64,000 bases of DNA from Laburnicola sp. R22_1 (taxonomy: Eukaryota > Ascomycota > Dothideomycetes > Pleosporales > Didymosphaeriaceae). The translations under genes were made by a program, and so were the position numbers. Below, piece by piece: positions 14,001 through 27,480 of the stretch. The notes below the pieces were generated by a model, which was given only the letters and a program-made list of their open reading frames with translations, was not told the origin of the DNA and made no database searches. Each line of letters begins with the position of its first letter. Position 1 is the first letter of the stretch. The DNA is taken from assembly GCA_014281115.1 (NCBI GenBank), contig JACONQ010000002.1:4030001-4094000 (forward strand), written 5' to 3'.

Positions 14001-15299
14001 CTATATATACTATATCTTTTACCCTACGCATAAATAAGACTACTAGACGCAATAATTATAGACATACGTTATAAGAATTAAATCTGCTAGCTAAGGCAAA
14101 CGCTTGTTTTAAATATAGAGTTGCAGGATATTAAGTAATAGACGCTACTACTAGTTATTATAATAACACAATTACTCTAGCAAAGGATATTAAATACCTT
14201 TATATTATTCTTTTTAGTCCTATTAACTATAAAGACGCACAATATATCTATACTATCTAGATAAATCCTAACTAACTATATAGTATCTATAGATATAATA
14301 GTTTACGCGATAAGTCAACTAACTATAAGATCTATAATCCTAATAAAAATAATATACGTTACAGTTAGGACTATAAGAATAAGAATAAGTTTTATTTTTA
14401 GTAGCTTCTAAGTAAAACTGCGTAAGGGAGCGATATTAGTAGCGTATATAAAGAAATCTCAGAGTAGTATAATAAAAAATAGACAAGTTTAAACTAAATA
14501 CTAAGCTTGGCCTTAATCTATGGCGTATGTAATAGATCTTCGCTATCGCTATTAATATAGAATTCTAACTAGATAAAGTTAAATAGTTATAGTTTATATA
14601 TCTTGTTAAACTTACTACACCTTAAAAATAAGCAAAAGTGTAGCAACTTATAAATACTAGCGCTAGTGCAAGTTTTGTTAGTTCTTTATATATTAAATAA
14701 CACTAGCTAAAACTATACAATATTAATAATCCTATTACCCTGTGTCTTGCGGACAGCAAGGTTGTGGATAAGATTAGTTAAGCTATAGACCTTATAATAT
14801 AATATAGTATTCACACTAGTACTATAATATACTTTATTACTAATATTAGCGTTTTTAATATTATTCTTAGCATGGATTAGATATTTACTTATAATCCGCA
14901 ATTAGAATTACGCGACTAATCCATAATATTTAAGACTTACTATTGTCTAGTTTATTGTCTTAATAATATACTGCCCAAAACTATATACTATAATAAGCCA
15001 CCTGCTAGTTTACTACGTTCTACTACCTTAACTTGCAAGGATATTAGCCTAATTACTAGCTAAGTAGCCTACCTAATAGCTATTTATAACCCAGACTCTA
15101 TTACTTAGCTAGAGCCCTATAACTATAACTAGTTAGGTTAATTGCCTAATCTAATAGATGGGGATTATAACGCACAGACGTTCTGCACAATAATAGGTTT
15201 AGCTGCTTATAGTTAGACTAACTATAATAAGTTTATAAAGAAGTTAGTTAATAAACTACAAATAGTAGATAAACTTAAGCGTCCACTACCTAATTAGTT

Positions 15300-18100
15300 A
15301 CATAATAAATATTGGTACTTTAATCTAAAGGAGGCTAACAAGTTAGCTCTACATTATTCTAGGGTTAACTATACTATTAACCTAGTTAACAATAAAGCAC
15401 TCTAACTGCATATTTATAGCCTTACATAACTAGAGGCTATGGTAGTTAAGGAATATATTAATAAAATAACTATAAAGGGTTTTTTATAAATAAGTACATC
15501 TTAGTATAGATTATCTATTCTTATTATTAAAAAACTAAAGGGTAGATTACGTGTTTGCGTTAATTATTGCGCAATTAACGCTATTATAAAGCGTAATTAC
15601 AATGCGCTACTATTGCTAAAAGATACGCTAGTGTATATAAATAAGATAAGGTTTATATCTATTATAGATATTATTATAGATTTTAATAATATACGCGTTA
15701 AGAAAGGTAATAAAGAAAAATAGTGTTTCTTATATAATATAGAGTTTATAAATACACTATTATACTATTTAGACTTATTAGAGCTTCTGGCACTTTTTAA
15801 ACATACATTAATAAAATGCTATAACAGCACTTAGATAACTTCTATATAGCTTATTTAGATAATATACTTATATATAATAAAACTAAAGAGAATTATATTG
15901 CACACGTATAAGCTATGGTTAATAAACTTAAATAAGCTAGTTTGTACCTAAATATTAATGAGTGTTAATTTAAAGTTAAGAAGGTTAAGTACCTAGAGAT
16001 TATCCTAACTACTAAGGGTATTAAAATGGATCCTAATAAAATTCAGGCAGTTTATAATTAGCAGCTTCTGTAATTGCTTAAAGATACATAAGCTTTTTTT
16101 AGATTTATAAAATTTTACTAACAATTTATTAAAGGCTTTAGTTAGATTGCCTATCTACTAATAAATCTAATAAAGATTAATACGCTAAAGAACTAGCCTA
16201 TTAAACTAAGAACTCCTATAGTAACTATATTTAAAGCACTTAAGTAGGCCTTTGTAAAGGCACCTGTCCTAGTCTATTTTAACTTAGATAAGGAAATCTA
16301 GTTAGAGACTAACGCGTTAGACTTTATTACTACTATAGTATTGTTATAGAAAGATAAGTAAGGTATATTATAGTCTATTGTGTACTTATTATATAAAATA
16401 AACCCTATAGAGTGCAACTATAAAATTTATAATAAGGAACTTCTGGCTATTATACGCGCCTTTAAAGAATAGAGATCCAAGCTATTAGGTGCCTAGAATC
16501 CTATTAACGTTATTACTAATTTCCTTGCTTTATAATACTTTATAACTAGTAAGTAGCTTAATTAATAATAAGCGCGATAGGTAGAGTTTCTAGCTAAGTT
16601 TAACTTTTATATTTAGTACCGCCCTAGTAAATAAGACATAAAACCTAACGTCTTAACGCGCTGTCTAGGTAACTTACCTAAAGGTAATAATAACGCCTAC
16701 TAATAATACTAAGTGTAGATAGTCCTATACCTAGAGATATTTACAGGCAAAGGGTTATATTACGCAGTTGCTACCGCTTACGTTTTGTTAGATAAGAGTT
16801 ATTACTTTAGCTTATAGCTTGTAGTTATATTATACTATATAGCTAAACTTGCTACTAATAATAATAATAATTCTATTACTATAACTCTAATAGAGACTAA
16901 GGAGATGGCATAACTACTTAAGGATATTAAGATAGCCTATACTTCTAATAAGACAGTCTAGAATATTATTACTGCTGTTAGAACTAAGGCCTAGCGTTTG
17001 CTAGAGAAGATCCTTAAATAGGGACTTAGGATTAAGATTGCTAGTTATTAGCTAAGCAAAGGGCTATTATATATTAAGAACTAACTATACGTCCCTAATA
17101 ATAAAGGACTTTATATGCGCATTCTTAAGCAAGCTTATAATAGCGTTACTACTAGATATATTAGTTATAAGGGTACTTATAAATATATTAGTTAGTGGTA
17201 TTACTAGCTATATATAATATATACTATTGCCTACTATATCTGTGCCTATATATTCTATTGCTATAGCAAGCTATACTATAACGCTAAATATAACTTGTTG
17301 CATCTATTACTAATTCTAGACTATTACTAGAAATTAATATTAATAGACTTTATTGTTAGCTTACTACCTTATTATAATAATAGTAAGGTCTATACAGCTA
17401 TTATAGTTATTATAGACTAGCTTAGTAAGAAAAAAAGTTTATCCCTATAGTTAAGATTATAGTAGAGACAGTTATAGAGGCCTTTATTACACACGTTTAG
17501 CGCAAGGAGGGTTTTCTAGAGAATATTATTAGTAACTATAGTTAATAGTTTATATTCTACTTTTAGAAATAACTTTGTAAATGTCTTAGTATAAAGCTGT
17601 AACTATCTACTAGCTAGCATTTTAAGACTAATAGTTAGATAGAGATTGCTAACGCTACGCTAAAGAAGTACTTACGCGCATATATTAACTACTAATAGAA
17701 TAACTAGGCTTTATACTTGCCTATAGCTAAATTTATAGCTAACTTGTTAGTTAGCGAGTTAACTAGTATAGCGCCTTTTATTGCTACTACGGGCTACTTA
17801 CTATATAATAGTATAGAGCCTACATAAATATATAATATTAAGTTAGTAGATAGAAACGCTAATACTAGTAAGCGCCCACTTATAACACCCGCCTATATAG
17901 ATTATTAACGCGTAGATAATTTTATTAACTCTTTTACCTACTTGCGTAACTTTTTATGCAATAATTTATAATAGGTATAAGCTAAGTAGGCTAAGTATGC
18001 TAATATAAAACGCGCACTAGCACTATTTTTTAAGGTTAGTAATAAGATAATATTAGACGCGCGCAACCTTAAGACTAAGAGGCCTAGCTCTTTACTTAAC
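15300..18100 (+). pseudogene. pol remnant of element A (RT, RNase H, integrase)
   Basis: Reverse transcriptase is seen as RVCVNYCAINAIIKRNY near 15550 (the canonical V-x-Y-R-x-L-N form), YLDNILIYN near 15855 (active-site YLDD with one Asp changed to Asn), and a KMDPNKIQAV end motif near 16025. RNase H follows as ECNYKIYNKELLAIIRAFKE near 16410. Integrase is seen as LIDFIVSLLPYY near 17340, which holds the first catalytic Asp, with a following IDxLSK block near 17420. All are interrupted by stops consistent with C-to-T or G-to-A changes. The order RT, RNase H, integrase identifies the Ty3/Gypsy class. Confidence 0.8.
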
Positions 18101-18967
18101 TATTAAAATAGAGGACCTTTTTATGTTATATAAGTTATTAATAATATAGCGTACAAGCTTAACTTACCTAAGGAAATAGGCTATTTATATAATATTTTCT
18201 ACCTATAGCTACTATACCTATATATAAGCAACTACTTAATAGTTAGACGTATAATAAAGATAATGTGCTGCTAGATAAATAGATAGATAAGAAGTATAAA
18301 GTAAAGACTATACTTACCTACTAGTTAAACAAGTTAAAGAAAGACTCTTATACGTTTAACTATAGTATTATAGAGTATAAGATTATATAGAATAGTTTTA
18401 AAGAGCCTATATAGGAGCCCTACTATAAATTACTTAATTGTCCTTGTCTTATTACTAGGTTTCACGCTAAGAACCTAAAGAAACCCGCTATGCTATCTAA
18501 CTTTAATAACCTTATTATACGTTAGAATGTTATTGCGTGCCTTACTACTATTCTTATTATAGACGCCTGCTTAGATGTCTAGAGATAGATAGATATAGGT
18601 CTTAAGTTAGCGATAGATAGTAGTCCCCCTAGAAACCCTTCCTATAGTAATTCTCTTAGTAGGATAGTGTGTACTAACTTATGCATTAATAGTACTAATA
18701 ATGCTATTAATAATAATACTAACAATAGTAGTATAGATAATATAACCCTAAGAGATATTAATAAATTAGATTAAATCTATAATAATTTAGTAGGAATTTA
18801 TAGTAGTTGAGTGTAAATTACTATAAAAATTATAATAATTAGAACTAGAGCGTAATAAAATGTAATAGTGCGCAATAAAACGTAATAGTTATATAGAAAT
18901 TAATATATAGTTATATAGAAATAGATTTTAGCAGCACTAGAGTTACTGCTAAAAAGAGAGAAAGTAG

Positions 18968-19173
18968 TGTTACTAATTTAAGGTGCAGGCCTCTTGCTTA
19001 TATTATATTATCCTTTTAGGACTAGCGCAATTACTAAGCGAGATTCTAAGCGAGGCTATGTATATAGCCTCCCTACGTACCCACCTTATATAGGTATTGC
19101 TACTATTTTATATTTAGATTCTAACTACTAGTTATTTTATATATAGTATGATGACCCCTATAGTACTCTTATA
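18968..19173 (+). repeat. 3' LTR of element A
   Basis: The 206-bp partner of 10833-11038 is preceded by a purine-rich tract (AGAGAGAAAGTAG) that serves as the plus-strand primer in such elements. It begins TGTTACTAA and ends TTATA. Differences from the 5' copy are nearly all C/T or G/A, consistent with mutation after insertion, so divergence between the LTRs should not be used as a plain molecular clock. Confidence 0.85.
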
Positions 19174-19178
19174 CTATC

Positions 19179-19199
19179 TCTAGATAGATTAATTAACGC
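19179..19199. mobile_element. right terminus of the interrupted MITE-like element
   Basis: These 21 bases (TCTAGATAGATTAATTAACGC) are the complement, with few changes, of the left end at 10502-10522. They complete the inverted repeat once element A and one copy of its 5-bp target duplication are removed. A TA follows directly, matching the TA before 10502. Confidence 0.75.
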
Positions 19200-19211
19200 T
19201 ATATATATAAC

Positions 19212-19315
19212 TCTAACCTAACCTATACCTATTACTAGCGCAAAATCTATAGATAAAGGTTAGGTTAGGGTTAGGGTCTTACGTAAGAGAACCTAACCCT
19301 AACCTAACCTATACC
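19212..19315. repeat. telomere-like palindrome (TTAGGG/CCCTAA)
   Basis: A run of TTAGG and TTAGGG units (19257-19277) faces a run of CCTAA and CCCTAA units (19290-19310) across the palindromic centre TCTTACGTAAGA. The result is a near-perfect hairpin of about 54 bp with one small mismatch/indel. A further CTAACCTAACCTATACCTAT block occurs before it (from 19212) and is repeated at its right end (about 19300-19318). The GC-bearing units stand out in the surrounding TpA-rich DNA. TTAGGG is the telomere unit of most filamentous fungi. Confidence 0.75.
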
Positions 19316-19755
19316 TATTTGCCAGCCTACTTAGCACTTATTCTAACACTTTAATACTTAACCTATAACTCTCTACATAGCTATATATTACTACTATATA
19401 CTTTTAGCTATCTTATTCTACTTCTTTAATATACTAGTAACCTCTAGTATAGCTAAACTGTTACTATTTTTATTTTTATAGTAATTATGCTTTATTTGCT
19501 TATACGCGTTAAGTTTATTAAGATCTTTAGAATTATTAGCTATACTATATACTATATTTATAAGGTTATATAAAATAGTAAGAATATATATAAGCTTAAC
19601 CTAAGTCTTTATTAAAATCTTATATAGTCTATTAAGTATATACTAATATTATAAAAGATACTAAAAGTATACTTTACTATAGTTTATAGATTTAAGTAGT
19701 AATAGTTAAATAACTTCTATAGATTTTAGAGCTTATAAGCAACCTTATAGATCTT

Positions 19756-19865
19756 TCTTTTTTTAATTACCTTTTTACGCTCTTTTTAATTACTAAGTAG
19801 GAGGCTCTGCTTTTTTTTAAGATAAAAGCCTTTGTTGTCCTACTCCTAGGTAGATAAATTAACGC
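19756..19865 (-). mobile_element. fragment of a second MITE copy (one terminal inverted repeat)
   Basis: This is a second copy of the terminal repeat found at 10502-10610 and 10735-10832, in the orientation that ends ...AAATTAACGC at 19865. It shares the TACGCTCTTTTTAATTACTA and AAGATAAAAGCCTTTGTTGT blocks. It is closer to the presumed unmutated sequence than the first copy. No partner repeat was found to its left, so it appears truncated. Confidence 0.65.
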
Positions 19866-20237
19866 CATATAGATCTTTCTTAAATAGTACTATATATTAT
19901 AATATAGTGTTAATAAAATATTGCTATTTATATACCTAGTGTTTACTAAAAATACTTACCTAAAGGAGCTTTAAAGCCTTTATTAAAAGTACTTTTAGTA
20001 CTATACTATTATACATACTATTTTTCTAGCTAGGTAGAATATATATAAAGTTTATTTTAAATTAATATATACTAACATATTTTATAATAAGTCCCTATAG
20101 TAATTTTAGTACTATACACACTTAGTAGTAGGTATATAAATTAGTATTTAAGTGCTATTAAATACTTCTATATAGTGTTTATAATATAGTTAGCGTTTTA
20201 GGTTTTTATAAATCTTATTAAGTACCTCTATTAATAG
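19866..20237. other. AT-rich DNA between the MITE fragment and element B
   Basis: TpA-rich with no gene or protein remnant visible. The last five bases (AATAG, 20233-20237) may be the left target duplication of element B. Confidence 0.5.
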
Positions 20238-20449
20238 TGTGATGGATTAATGCCCGGAGGCGCCGCGGTCCTAAGGCAGGCCGGAGATAACGCTTTATCT
20301 CTGGCACTAGCCCAACTAGGCCTAGCATCTGGCGCCCACCGCGCGCCTACTATACAGTAGGCGTGGGTAATTACTAGGATTCCCACGCAGTATCTCACCC
20401 ATAGAGTTTAATTAACTATTATCTTAACTCTAACTATTAATCCTTTATA
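20238..20449 (+). repeat. 5' LTR of element B
   Basis: About 212 bp, rich in GC near its start (CCCGGAGGCGCCGCGG), and aligned end to end with 28181-28390. The shared block includes CGCTTTATCTC, AGGCCTAGCATCT and ACAGTAGGCGTGG. The 3' copy differs mainly by C/T and G/A changes. Confidence 0.85.
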
Positions 20450-22139
20450 CTATACTGCGTCGACCTTACGCCCTATATAATATCTTATTAGGCTCGACAA
20501 TCTAAAGAAGTCGGTATTAAGCTAATAGGCAATCTTACAACTTACGCATATTAACTAGCTTACGCGAGCTTATATTATTAATAGTCGCTACGCGTTATAA
20601 GAATACCAAAGTGCCATTTAGTAGATAGGAACTAGATCTATATAAAAAGTCTAGTAGGTAGACAAAATATCTAGGCCTAATAACAGTAATATATTATAAC
20701 TAATTAGGAGACAAACGTCGCACTAGTCAAAGAAGTCGCCTTAGGTACTAGTATACGCAATAACAACCCTAGAAGATATATAGGGAATAGCAAACAAGTA
20801 AAAGCAAGTACGCCACTTATACTATAGCTTACTATAAGCACTCTAACCTTCGTAGTTATAATTGCAGACTATAGCCAGTAATAATAGAACGCAGAGTTAG
20901 GTTGTGTCCAGCATCTTAGGCTAGAAACAAGTTTAATAGTCTAGCCAATTCTGTAATACTATTTATATAACCTTAAAGACTAGTAGTAGTTAAGTTAACA
21001 CAATGCCCACAATACTAGAATATATAGATTTAAACATTGCAAACTTCTATCTAGAAATTATGTATCTTAAGAATAATTATCTATAATTCTATATTACCTT
21101 CCCCAAAAACAATAATAATAATAAGATCTAGCTAGAGTTACAAAAACACAATAACGCTAATAATAATTCTATCTATACCTTCTAGTTAGGCGCAGACTAC
21201 TCTAAGGGTAATAGACTCGCTTCTATTAAGTATAATACTATTATTAATAACGTTGTTAATAGTAGTAATAAACTACTTAAGTAAGTAATAGAGGAACCCC
21301 ATAACTAGGTTATTAATATTCTAGTCGTCCTTATCACTCTCTATAATGCTGCTTACAGCGCAGACAATAACCTTAAAAGCTAAGCTTTATAGTTATAGGA
21401 AGCGTCTACGACTACTATGCTAGACATAATAGAGATAGTTAAGTAGCTTATAGTAATCTAGCGTAAGTTAAAAAAATACAAGCAGCTATATAAAACCCAA
21501 GGCCCCACTAATAATAATAATAACGCCACCTCTTAACTCTATAAAGAACTTAAGGTTAAGAAACGCAAACTTACAAAGGCACGCAAAAAAAATAGAGAGT
21601 TGTGAGCCTAACTAAGTAAGCACCTAATCGCCATTAATAACTAAGAATATTAGGTTAAATCTTTGCAATTAGAGTTAGACTAAGTAAGGGCCAAAGTTAA
21701 GAAATATAATAGTAAGGCCAGTAAGTATTACTAGTTATAGAAGGCAAAACAATAGACATCGCACAACTATTAGTTTAACTGTAACAAAGCTGCTTATAAC
21801 CTAAAGAAGCTACATTATAACTATAACTAATTAAAATAAGATAAGTAGAATAAAGTTATTAACTTAGTATGTAAAGTTCAATAATATAAGCCCAACTTTC
21901 ATAGATACACAGTTCTAGGTTAAAATACTAATACTCGCAGAGATTCTTATCTATCTAGGCAAGTATCTCCCTAAGGACGGATAGGTCTACGCCGCAACCC
22001 CTCTTTAGCCGCCCGCGATAGCTAGACATTATAATACAACCTCTCTTTCTATCGCAAACGCAGCGTATTATTTATCTAAGATACTACTAAATAAGTTAAT
22101 TATAATAAGCAATAAGACAACGTCTATAAACCTTATATC

Positions 22140-25100
22140 CCTTAAGCTTCTTCTACAGCCGTTGCTTTTGCTACCACTATCTTTATATCTAGTAGTAGGC
22201 GTTATCTGCCTAAGATGCCTAACTTAGAAAAATTTAATAGTAAAGAAGATAAGAACTATAAGAGGTGGCGCGTACTAGCCATTAACAAATACAAAATTGC
22301 CATTAATAAGAAGGACTAGCGTATTATGTACCTTAAAAATTATATTAAGGGCAATACTTAGACGTTAGTTAAGGATATAAGGCCCCAGTACTTTATAGAG
22401 TATATTAAGACCTTAGACAAATTCTATAGATATATATCTATAGACAAGATTACTTAGGCGTTAAATAATCTAGCCAATCTCTTATAGCCTCTTAAATAAA
22501 AGGCTAGCAAGAGTTTTATAATATAGCATATTTATTTTATAGCTATTTACAATCTTATCTCTATACTAAATACTATAATAATTAACTATGCCTAGAAGCT
22601 TATAAACTAGTCTATCGCTAATACTATAAACATCTATAAAAAAGACAGTAATAGTCTATTATAGTACTTACGCGATGCTAGCAATATTAATAAATAATAC
22701 TAGTACACTACGGCTCCAAAGGCAAAGGCCACAATTATAGGTACGTCTATAACGCAAATAAAGATAGTAGAGTCTTACGCTTTAATAACGTTATTAAAAT
22801 AAAATCTTAATAAGGTCGTGTTTAGCCAGACTAAGAAAGAGAGATGTATATTAGCGCGCTTAAAACTGTGCTTTAAGTGTAGTAAGTCTAACTACTAATA
22901 ATATAACCCACACGCACCCTGCCGTAATAAGTCTACTATACTATCTACTAATATTTCTATATTGCTTGCCGCCCTGCAAGCGTTGCACGCTAACAAATTA
23001 GAAACTAAAAATAAGCCTACTAAGGATAATATTAAAGTCAACAATAATGGCTTTATAATTAACTCAGAAAACTAGATGCTTCTATGCAAAATTACACGCA
23101 GGAGCTAGACTAGCGTAGTGCTAAGAAAATATTAGACCGAATTTAATTAAGTTATAACCAATTCGAAACTACCGCCGCTCTCGCCATCTCGCTTAATTAA
23201 GCCTATCCTAGTAAGCACTAAGTCTCCTCCACCTCCTTAACTAATAGTTCTCTTAGTATAATAAGTTAGTTAACCTTTCTAGATTAAATACAAACACTAT
23301 AAGAATGGCAAAAAAATTCTACACTTATTAATACAGGGGCAAGTACGTATTTTATAAGTCGCTATTAGGTAAAGCAATATAGCCATAAGATAATTAAGAC
23401 TAATAAACCCATATAACTAGTATTAGTAGATAGTAGCAAGATTAAAAAACTTACAAAAGCTATAAACCTCACTATTAAATATAGTAGCCATACGTCTACT
23501 ATGCTATACTACATTACTAATATTAAAAAATACAACGTTATTCTAGATATAAATTAGACAGACTATTATAAGCCCTTAATTCGATTTAGTAAAACCTATT
23601 CTATAGAGTTTAAATTAAATCGCTACTAAACTAACTACTTATATTAAGGACAACCTAAAACTATATACTATAATCGACTATTAAAGAGCAAATCACGCAA
23701 AACTTCGCTAGTTAGTGATATATACATAATTAGTGCGTATGCCGCCGTTTAATTAGCTGCTTAAGACTCTAACAACATTGTCTAGGTGGAGTCCCATTAT
23801 TAGGACTTGCTTAAGCGCCCTCCTAATAATAACATCTCCCTTAACGCATTTAAGAACAGCTTTCCTAGTTTAGCTACCACAACAACAAAAGAGAACTTTA
23901 ATAAGTACGTAGACAAGCTAAACTAAGCACCTTAGTTAGATAATAAGCTTTGTAACATAGTTCCTAAATTTGTCTTTAATAGGTTTAAGTAAGTGTTTAG
24001 TACTGTCAAAGCTAACACTCTACCTCCACGCTGTAAGAGAGTTAACCACGCAATTAATATGGACCCAAGCTCTCTAATTTCTTAATCTAAAATCTATAGG
24101 CTAACGTACACTAAAACTAAAGCGGTTAAGAAATATATTAATAAAATACTAGGTAAAGGGTTTATACGCCCAAATATATTACTATGAGTGGTGCTAGTAC
24201 TAGTAGTAAAGAAGCCTAGGGGAGGTCTCTAAATTTGTGTTAACTATCAACAATTAAACGCCATAACAAAAAAGAATTAAAACGCGCCTCCCTCTATTAA
24301 GAAGACGCTCGCTAGAATGGCTAAGGTCTTTATTATATTATTAGTAGACGTTGTCGCCGCCTTTAACACTGTACAAATTAAAGAAGACAATAAAGAGAAA
24401 ATGGCATTTATAATACAGTATAAGCTGTATAAGTATGTGGTTATGTCTTTTAGACTCTATAATACTCTAGGGACTTTTTAGACTTTTATTAATAAGACGC
24501 TTTGCAAGTATCTTAATAACTTTTATATAGTATACTTAGACGATGTCCTTATATACAGCGAGTAAGAAGATAAGCATAAGGCGAACGTACTTAAGGTAAT
24601 TGCCAGACTCTATAATACTAGCCTATACTTAGATCCCGTGAAGTGTAAATAAAATATTAAATAAGTAAAGTATTTAGGACTTATACTCACTACTAATAGT
24701 ATTAAAATAGATTCTAAGAAAGTTAAGACTATAGTAAATTAGCCCACACTCTAGTGCGTAAAGGACGTGTAAGCCTTTCTAGAGTTTGCTAACTTTTACT
24801 AACAGTTTATTGCTAGGTTTTTACACCTAGCTAAGCCGCTTACTAAACTTATAAGGGACAGCACGCATAAAGAGTTTTTACTAGTCCTAGACTTAAAGAC
24901 TTTAGCTATATTTAATAGACTAAAGAAGGCTTTTTACGACACTAATAGAAAGGTCCTGGCTTACTTTAACTCTAATCTAGAAACATGGCTAGAAACCAAC
25001 GCTTCTAACTTTGTATATATCGTAGTACTTTCGTAAATACATAATAGGATATTGCAATCTATCGCGTTCTTATTATATAAGATAACGCCTATGGAATATA

Positions 25101-27480
25101 ATTATAAAATATATAACAAAGAACTCCTTACTATTATCCAAGCTTTTAAAGAGTGGTAGTTCGAACTTACTAGCACAAATAATTCTATAAAGGTCCTATC
25201 TAACTACTAAGCATTACAGATATTTATAACTAACAAATAACTTAACTACTACTAAGCTAGATAGGCTAAGTTTCTGTCTAAGTTTAATTTCAAAATCACA
25301 TACTAGCCTAGGGTTCAAGGTACTAAACCTAACACCCTAACACGTTATTTAAATAATCTGCCTTAAGATATAGAAGACGCGTATAGGTAACACTAATAGC
25401 AAGTTATTATTAAGTCATATTAGGTTGACCCAAAACTCAGAATCGCGTATATAGCGTGCGAATAAGACGTCGGCGCGCAACACGCAGTTTATCTAGCCTA
25501 GGTTACAACTCTCTACTCTATATAAAGTCTTATCTCTATTATGCGCGACATGTATAACAATAGTAAAAAATATAACATTATAGAATAAGTTGCGCTTAGC
25601 AGTATAGTAATAAGTATTTTAGAGAAGAAAAGTTTATTTAATAATATAAACCTATCGCTAACACTCTATAACTCTTTAGTAATTACTAATACTTACACTA
25701 AACAACCCTAAAACGTACCTACTATGCCTTATAATAAGTAACTGCCAAACGCACCTAGCGTGCCCCACAATAAGCAACCCCAAGCTGCACTCGCTATACT
25801 CCAGGTACCTCCTATGCCCGTTAACAAACAATTAAATAACATACCCACTATAGAGCCTAGTAAGCGACTACTAGTGGAGACACTAAGTATAGCAGAACTA
25901 ATAGATAAAATCTATTTAGCATACCTAGCAGATAAGAATTTAATGGCAATTATAATAGCGTTAAAAGATAGTTAATAAAGGATCCTATACAATCTTATAT
26001 ATAGAGGTACTAGACTAGAGCTTAGTAATTATTAGTTATATAGCGGTCTGCTATACGTATAAGGCAAAGTATACGTCTCTAATATTCTAGAACTTCGCGT
26101 CTATATAATTAACCATATATACAAATCGCTCTGTAGAGGATATAGAGAAAAACATAAGAGTTATACGAAATTAACGTAGTGGTATTTCTGGCCCAATATA
26201 ATAAGCGACGTCGTCTAGTATATTAAAGCTTGTCTACTCTGCCGACGTACGAAGACCTATCGCGATGGCAAACAAGGCCTACTTTATCTACTACCCATAC
26301 TAGAACGATACTAAATATTAATCTTAATTAATTATATTACTAAACTCTCGCCTTATATAGTTAATAGTTATATATACAAATACATTTGTATTATAGTTAA
26401 CTAACTTAGCAAAAAATAAAAGTTTATACTAGTTATAGACTTACGTGTTAACACTCTTATATAAGCCTTTATTAAATTTGTATAGCGCGAAGAAGAATAC
26501 CTAGAGGATATAGTGTTAGCCTAAGGAGCGCAATTTACGTCTCACTTCTAGAAACGCCTCTATTAATATGTTGGCACGAAACCCAAGTTGTTAACATCAC
26601 ATTATTCTAAAACTAACAAATAGATAGAAAACGCTAACGCTTTTCTAAAATAATACTTAAGAGCGTTTGTTAATTACGAATAAGATAACTAGGCCATCCT
26701 ACTACCTATGGCTAAATTCGTCGCTAATTTTTTAATAAGTACTAGCACAGATATAACACTATTTTATACTACTAAAGGATACAAACCCTAGTTAGGTCTA
26801 GAGCCGCTGCTACTAATTAATAAGGCACTAACTGTATCTACTAAAGCTAACCGTGTCTAAGCTAACTATTTTACAAAACGCCTTTATTAGTTACGTAATA
26901 ACCTTCGTAAAAGTCTTAAATAGGCTTAGGCAAAGCAAGTAGAGTACGCTAATAATAAAAGACAACCTGCCAAAGTGTTTAAAATTAGTAACTAAGTTAT
27001 AGTTAATTTCTGTCACGCTTATATAACTTAACCCAGCCAATCTTTAGACTATAAAAACTATGGACTATTTATAATTATAAAATTAATTAATAATATGGCC
27101 TATAAGGTAGATCTCCTACTAAAGATACAGATCTATAATATGTTTTACCTATAGTTGTTATATCTGTACAAGTAACCACTGTCTAGCCAAGTACCTATAC
27201 CTAAAGACTCTATTAAAATTGCCAACCCTAATGTCTAAGATAATTCTAACTATAAAGTTAAAGCAATTTTAGCCGTATAACTTAATTAAAATCTAAAGGA
27301 TCTACTAATATATAATTATAAGAGCCTTCTATAGTATAAAGTTAAATAGAAAGACTATCTACTAGGACTAGACAACCTATTATAGAAGCTATATATAAAC
27401 TTAATTAGCTTATTAGATCTAGTCTATAACTAGTATAAGGCTTACCTCTCTACTCCTATTTATAGGAAGTTTACCACGCT
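22140..27480 (+). pseudogene. gag-pol remnant of element B
   Basis: Read through stops the plus strand shows these domains in order. A CCHC zinc-knuckle remnant (CFKCSKSNY) lies near 22865. A protease active site (LINTGASTYFISRY, Asp changed to Asn) lies near 23325. RT follows with KPRGGL, then ICVNYQQLNAITKKN near 24235 and an intact YLDDVLIYS near 24530. RNase H is EYNYKIYNKELLTIIQAFKEW near 25100. An HHCC integrase zinc-binding region lies near 26110-26260. A chromodomain-like segment (YKVKxKDY...) lies near 27330. The longest open piece, 71 codons at 25760-25975, lies between RNase H and integrase and is a fragment of this gene. Gypsy order with a terminal chromodomain is the chromovirus layout. 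Confidence 0.8.

Larger units (their letters stand above)
10833..19173 (+). mobile_element. LTR retrotransposon A (Ty3/Gypsy class), dead
   Basis: The 8.3-kb element is delimited by two 206-bp LTRs (TGTTACTAA...TTACA in unmutated form) and a 5-bp target duplication, CTACC on the left and CTATC on the right. The one difference is a C-to-T change. A purine-rich tract lies just before the 3' LTR. The internal region decays through many stops but keeps the order protease/gag region, reverse transcriptase, RNase H, integrase on the plus strand, which is the Gypsy order. It is inserted in the right terminal inverted repeat of the MITE-like element starting at 10502. No ORF remains that could make a protein. 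Confidence 0.88.

Noticed and set aside
25760..25975. 71-codon plus-strand ORF that might be a small gene
   Set aside because: It lies in the same frame and order as element B pol, between RNase H and integrase, so it is a fragment of that dead gene.
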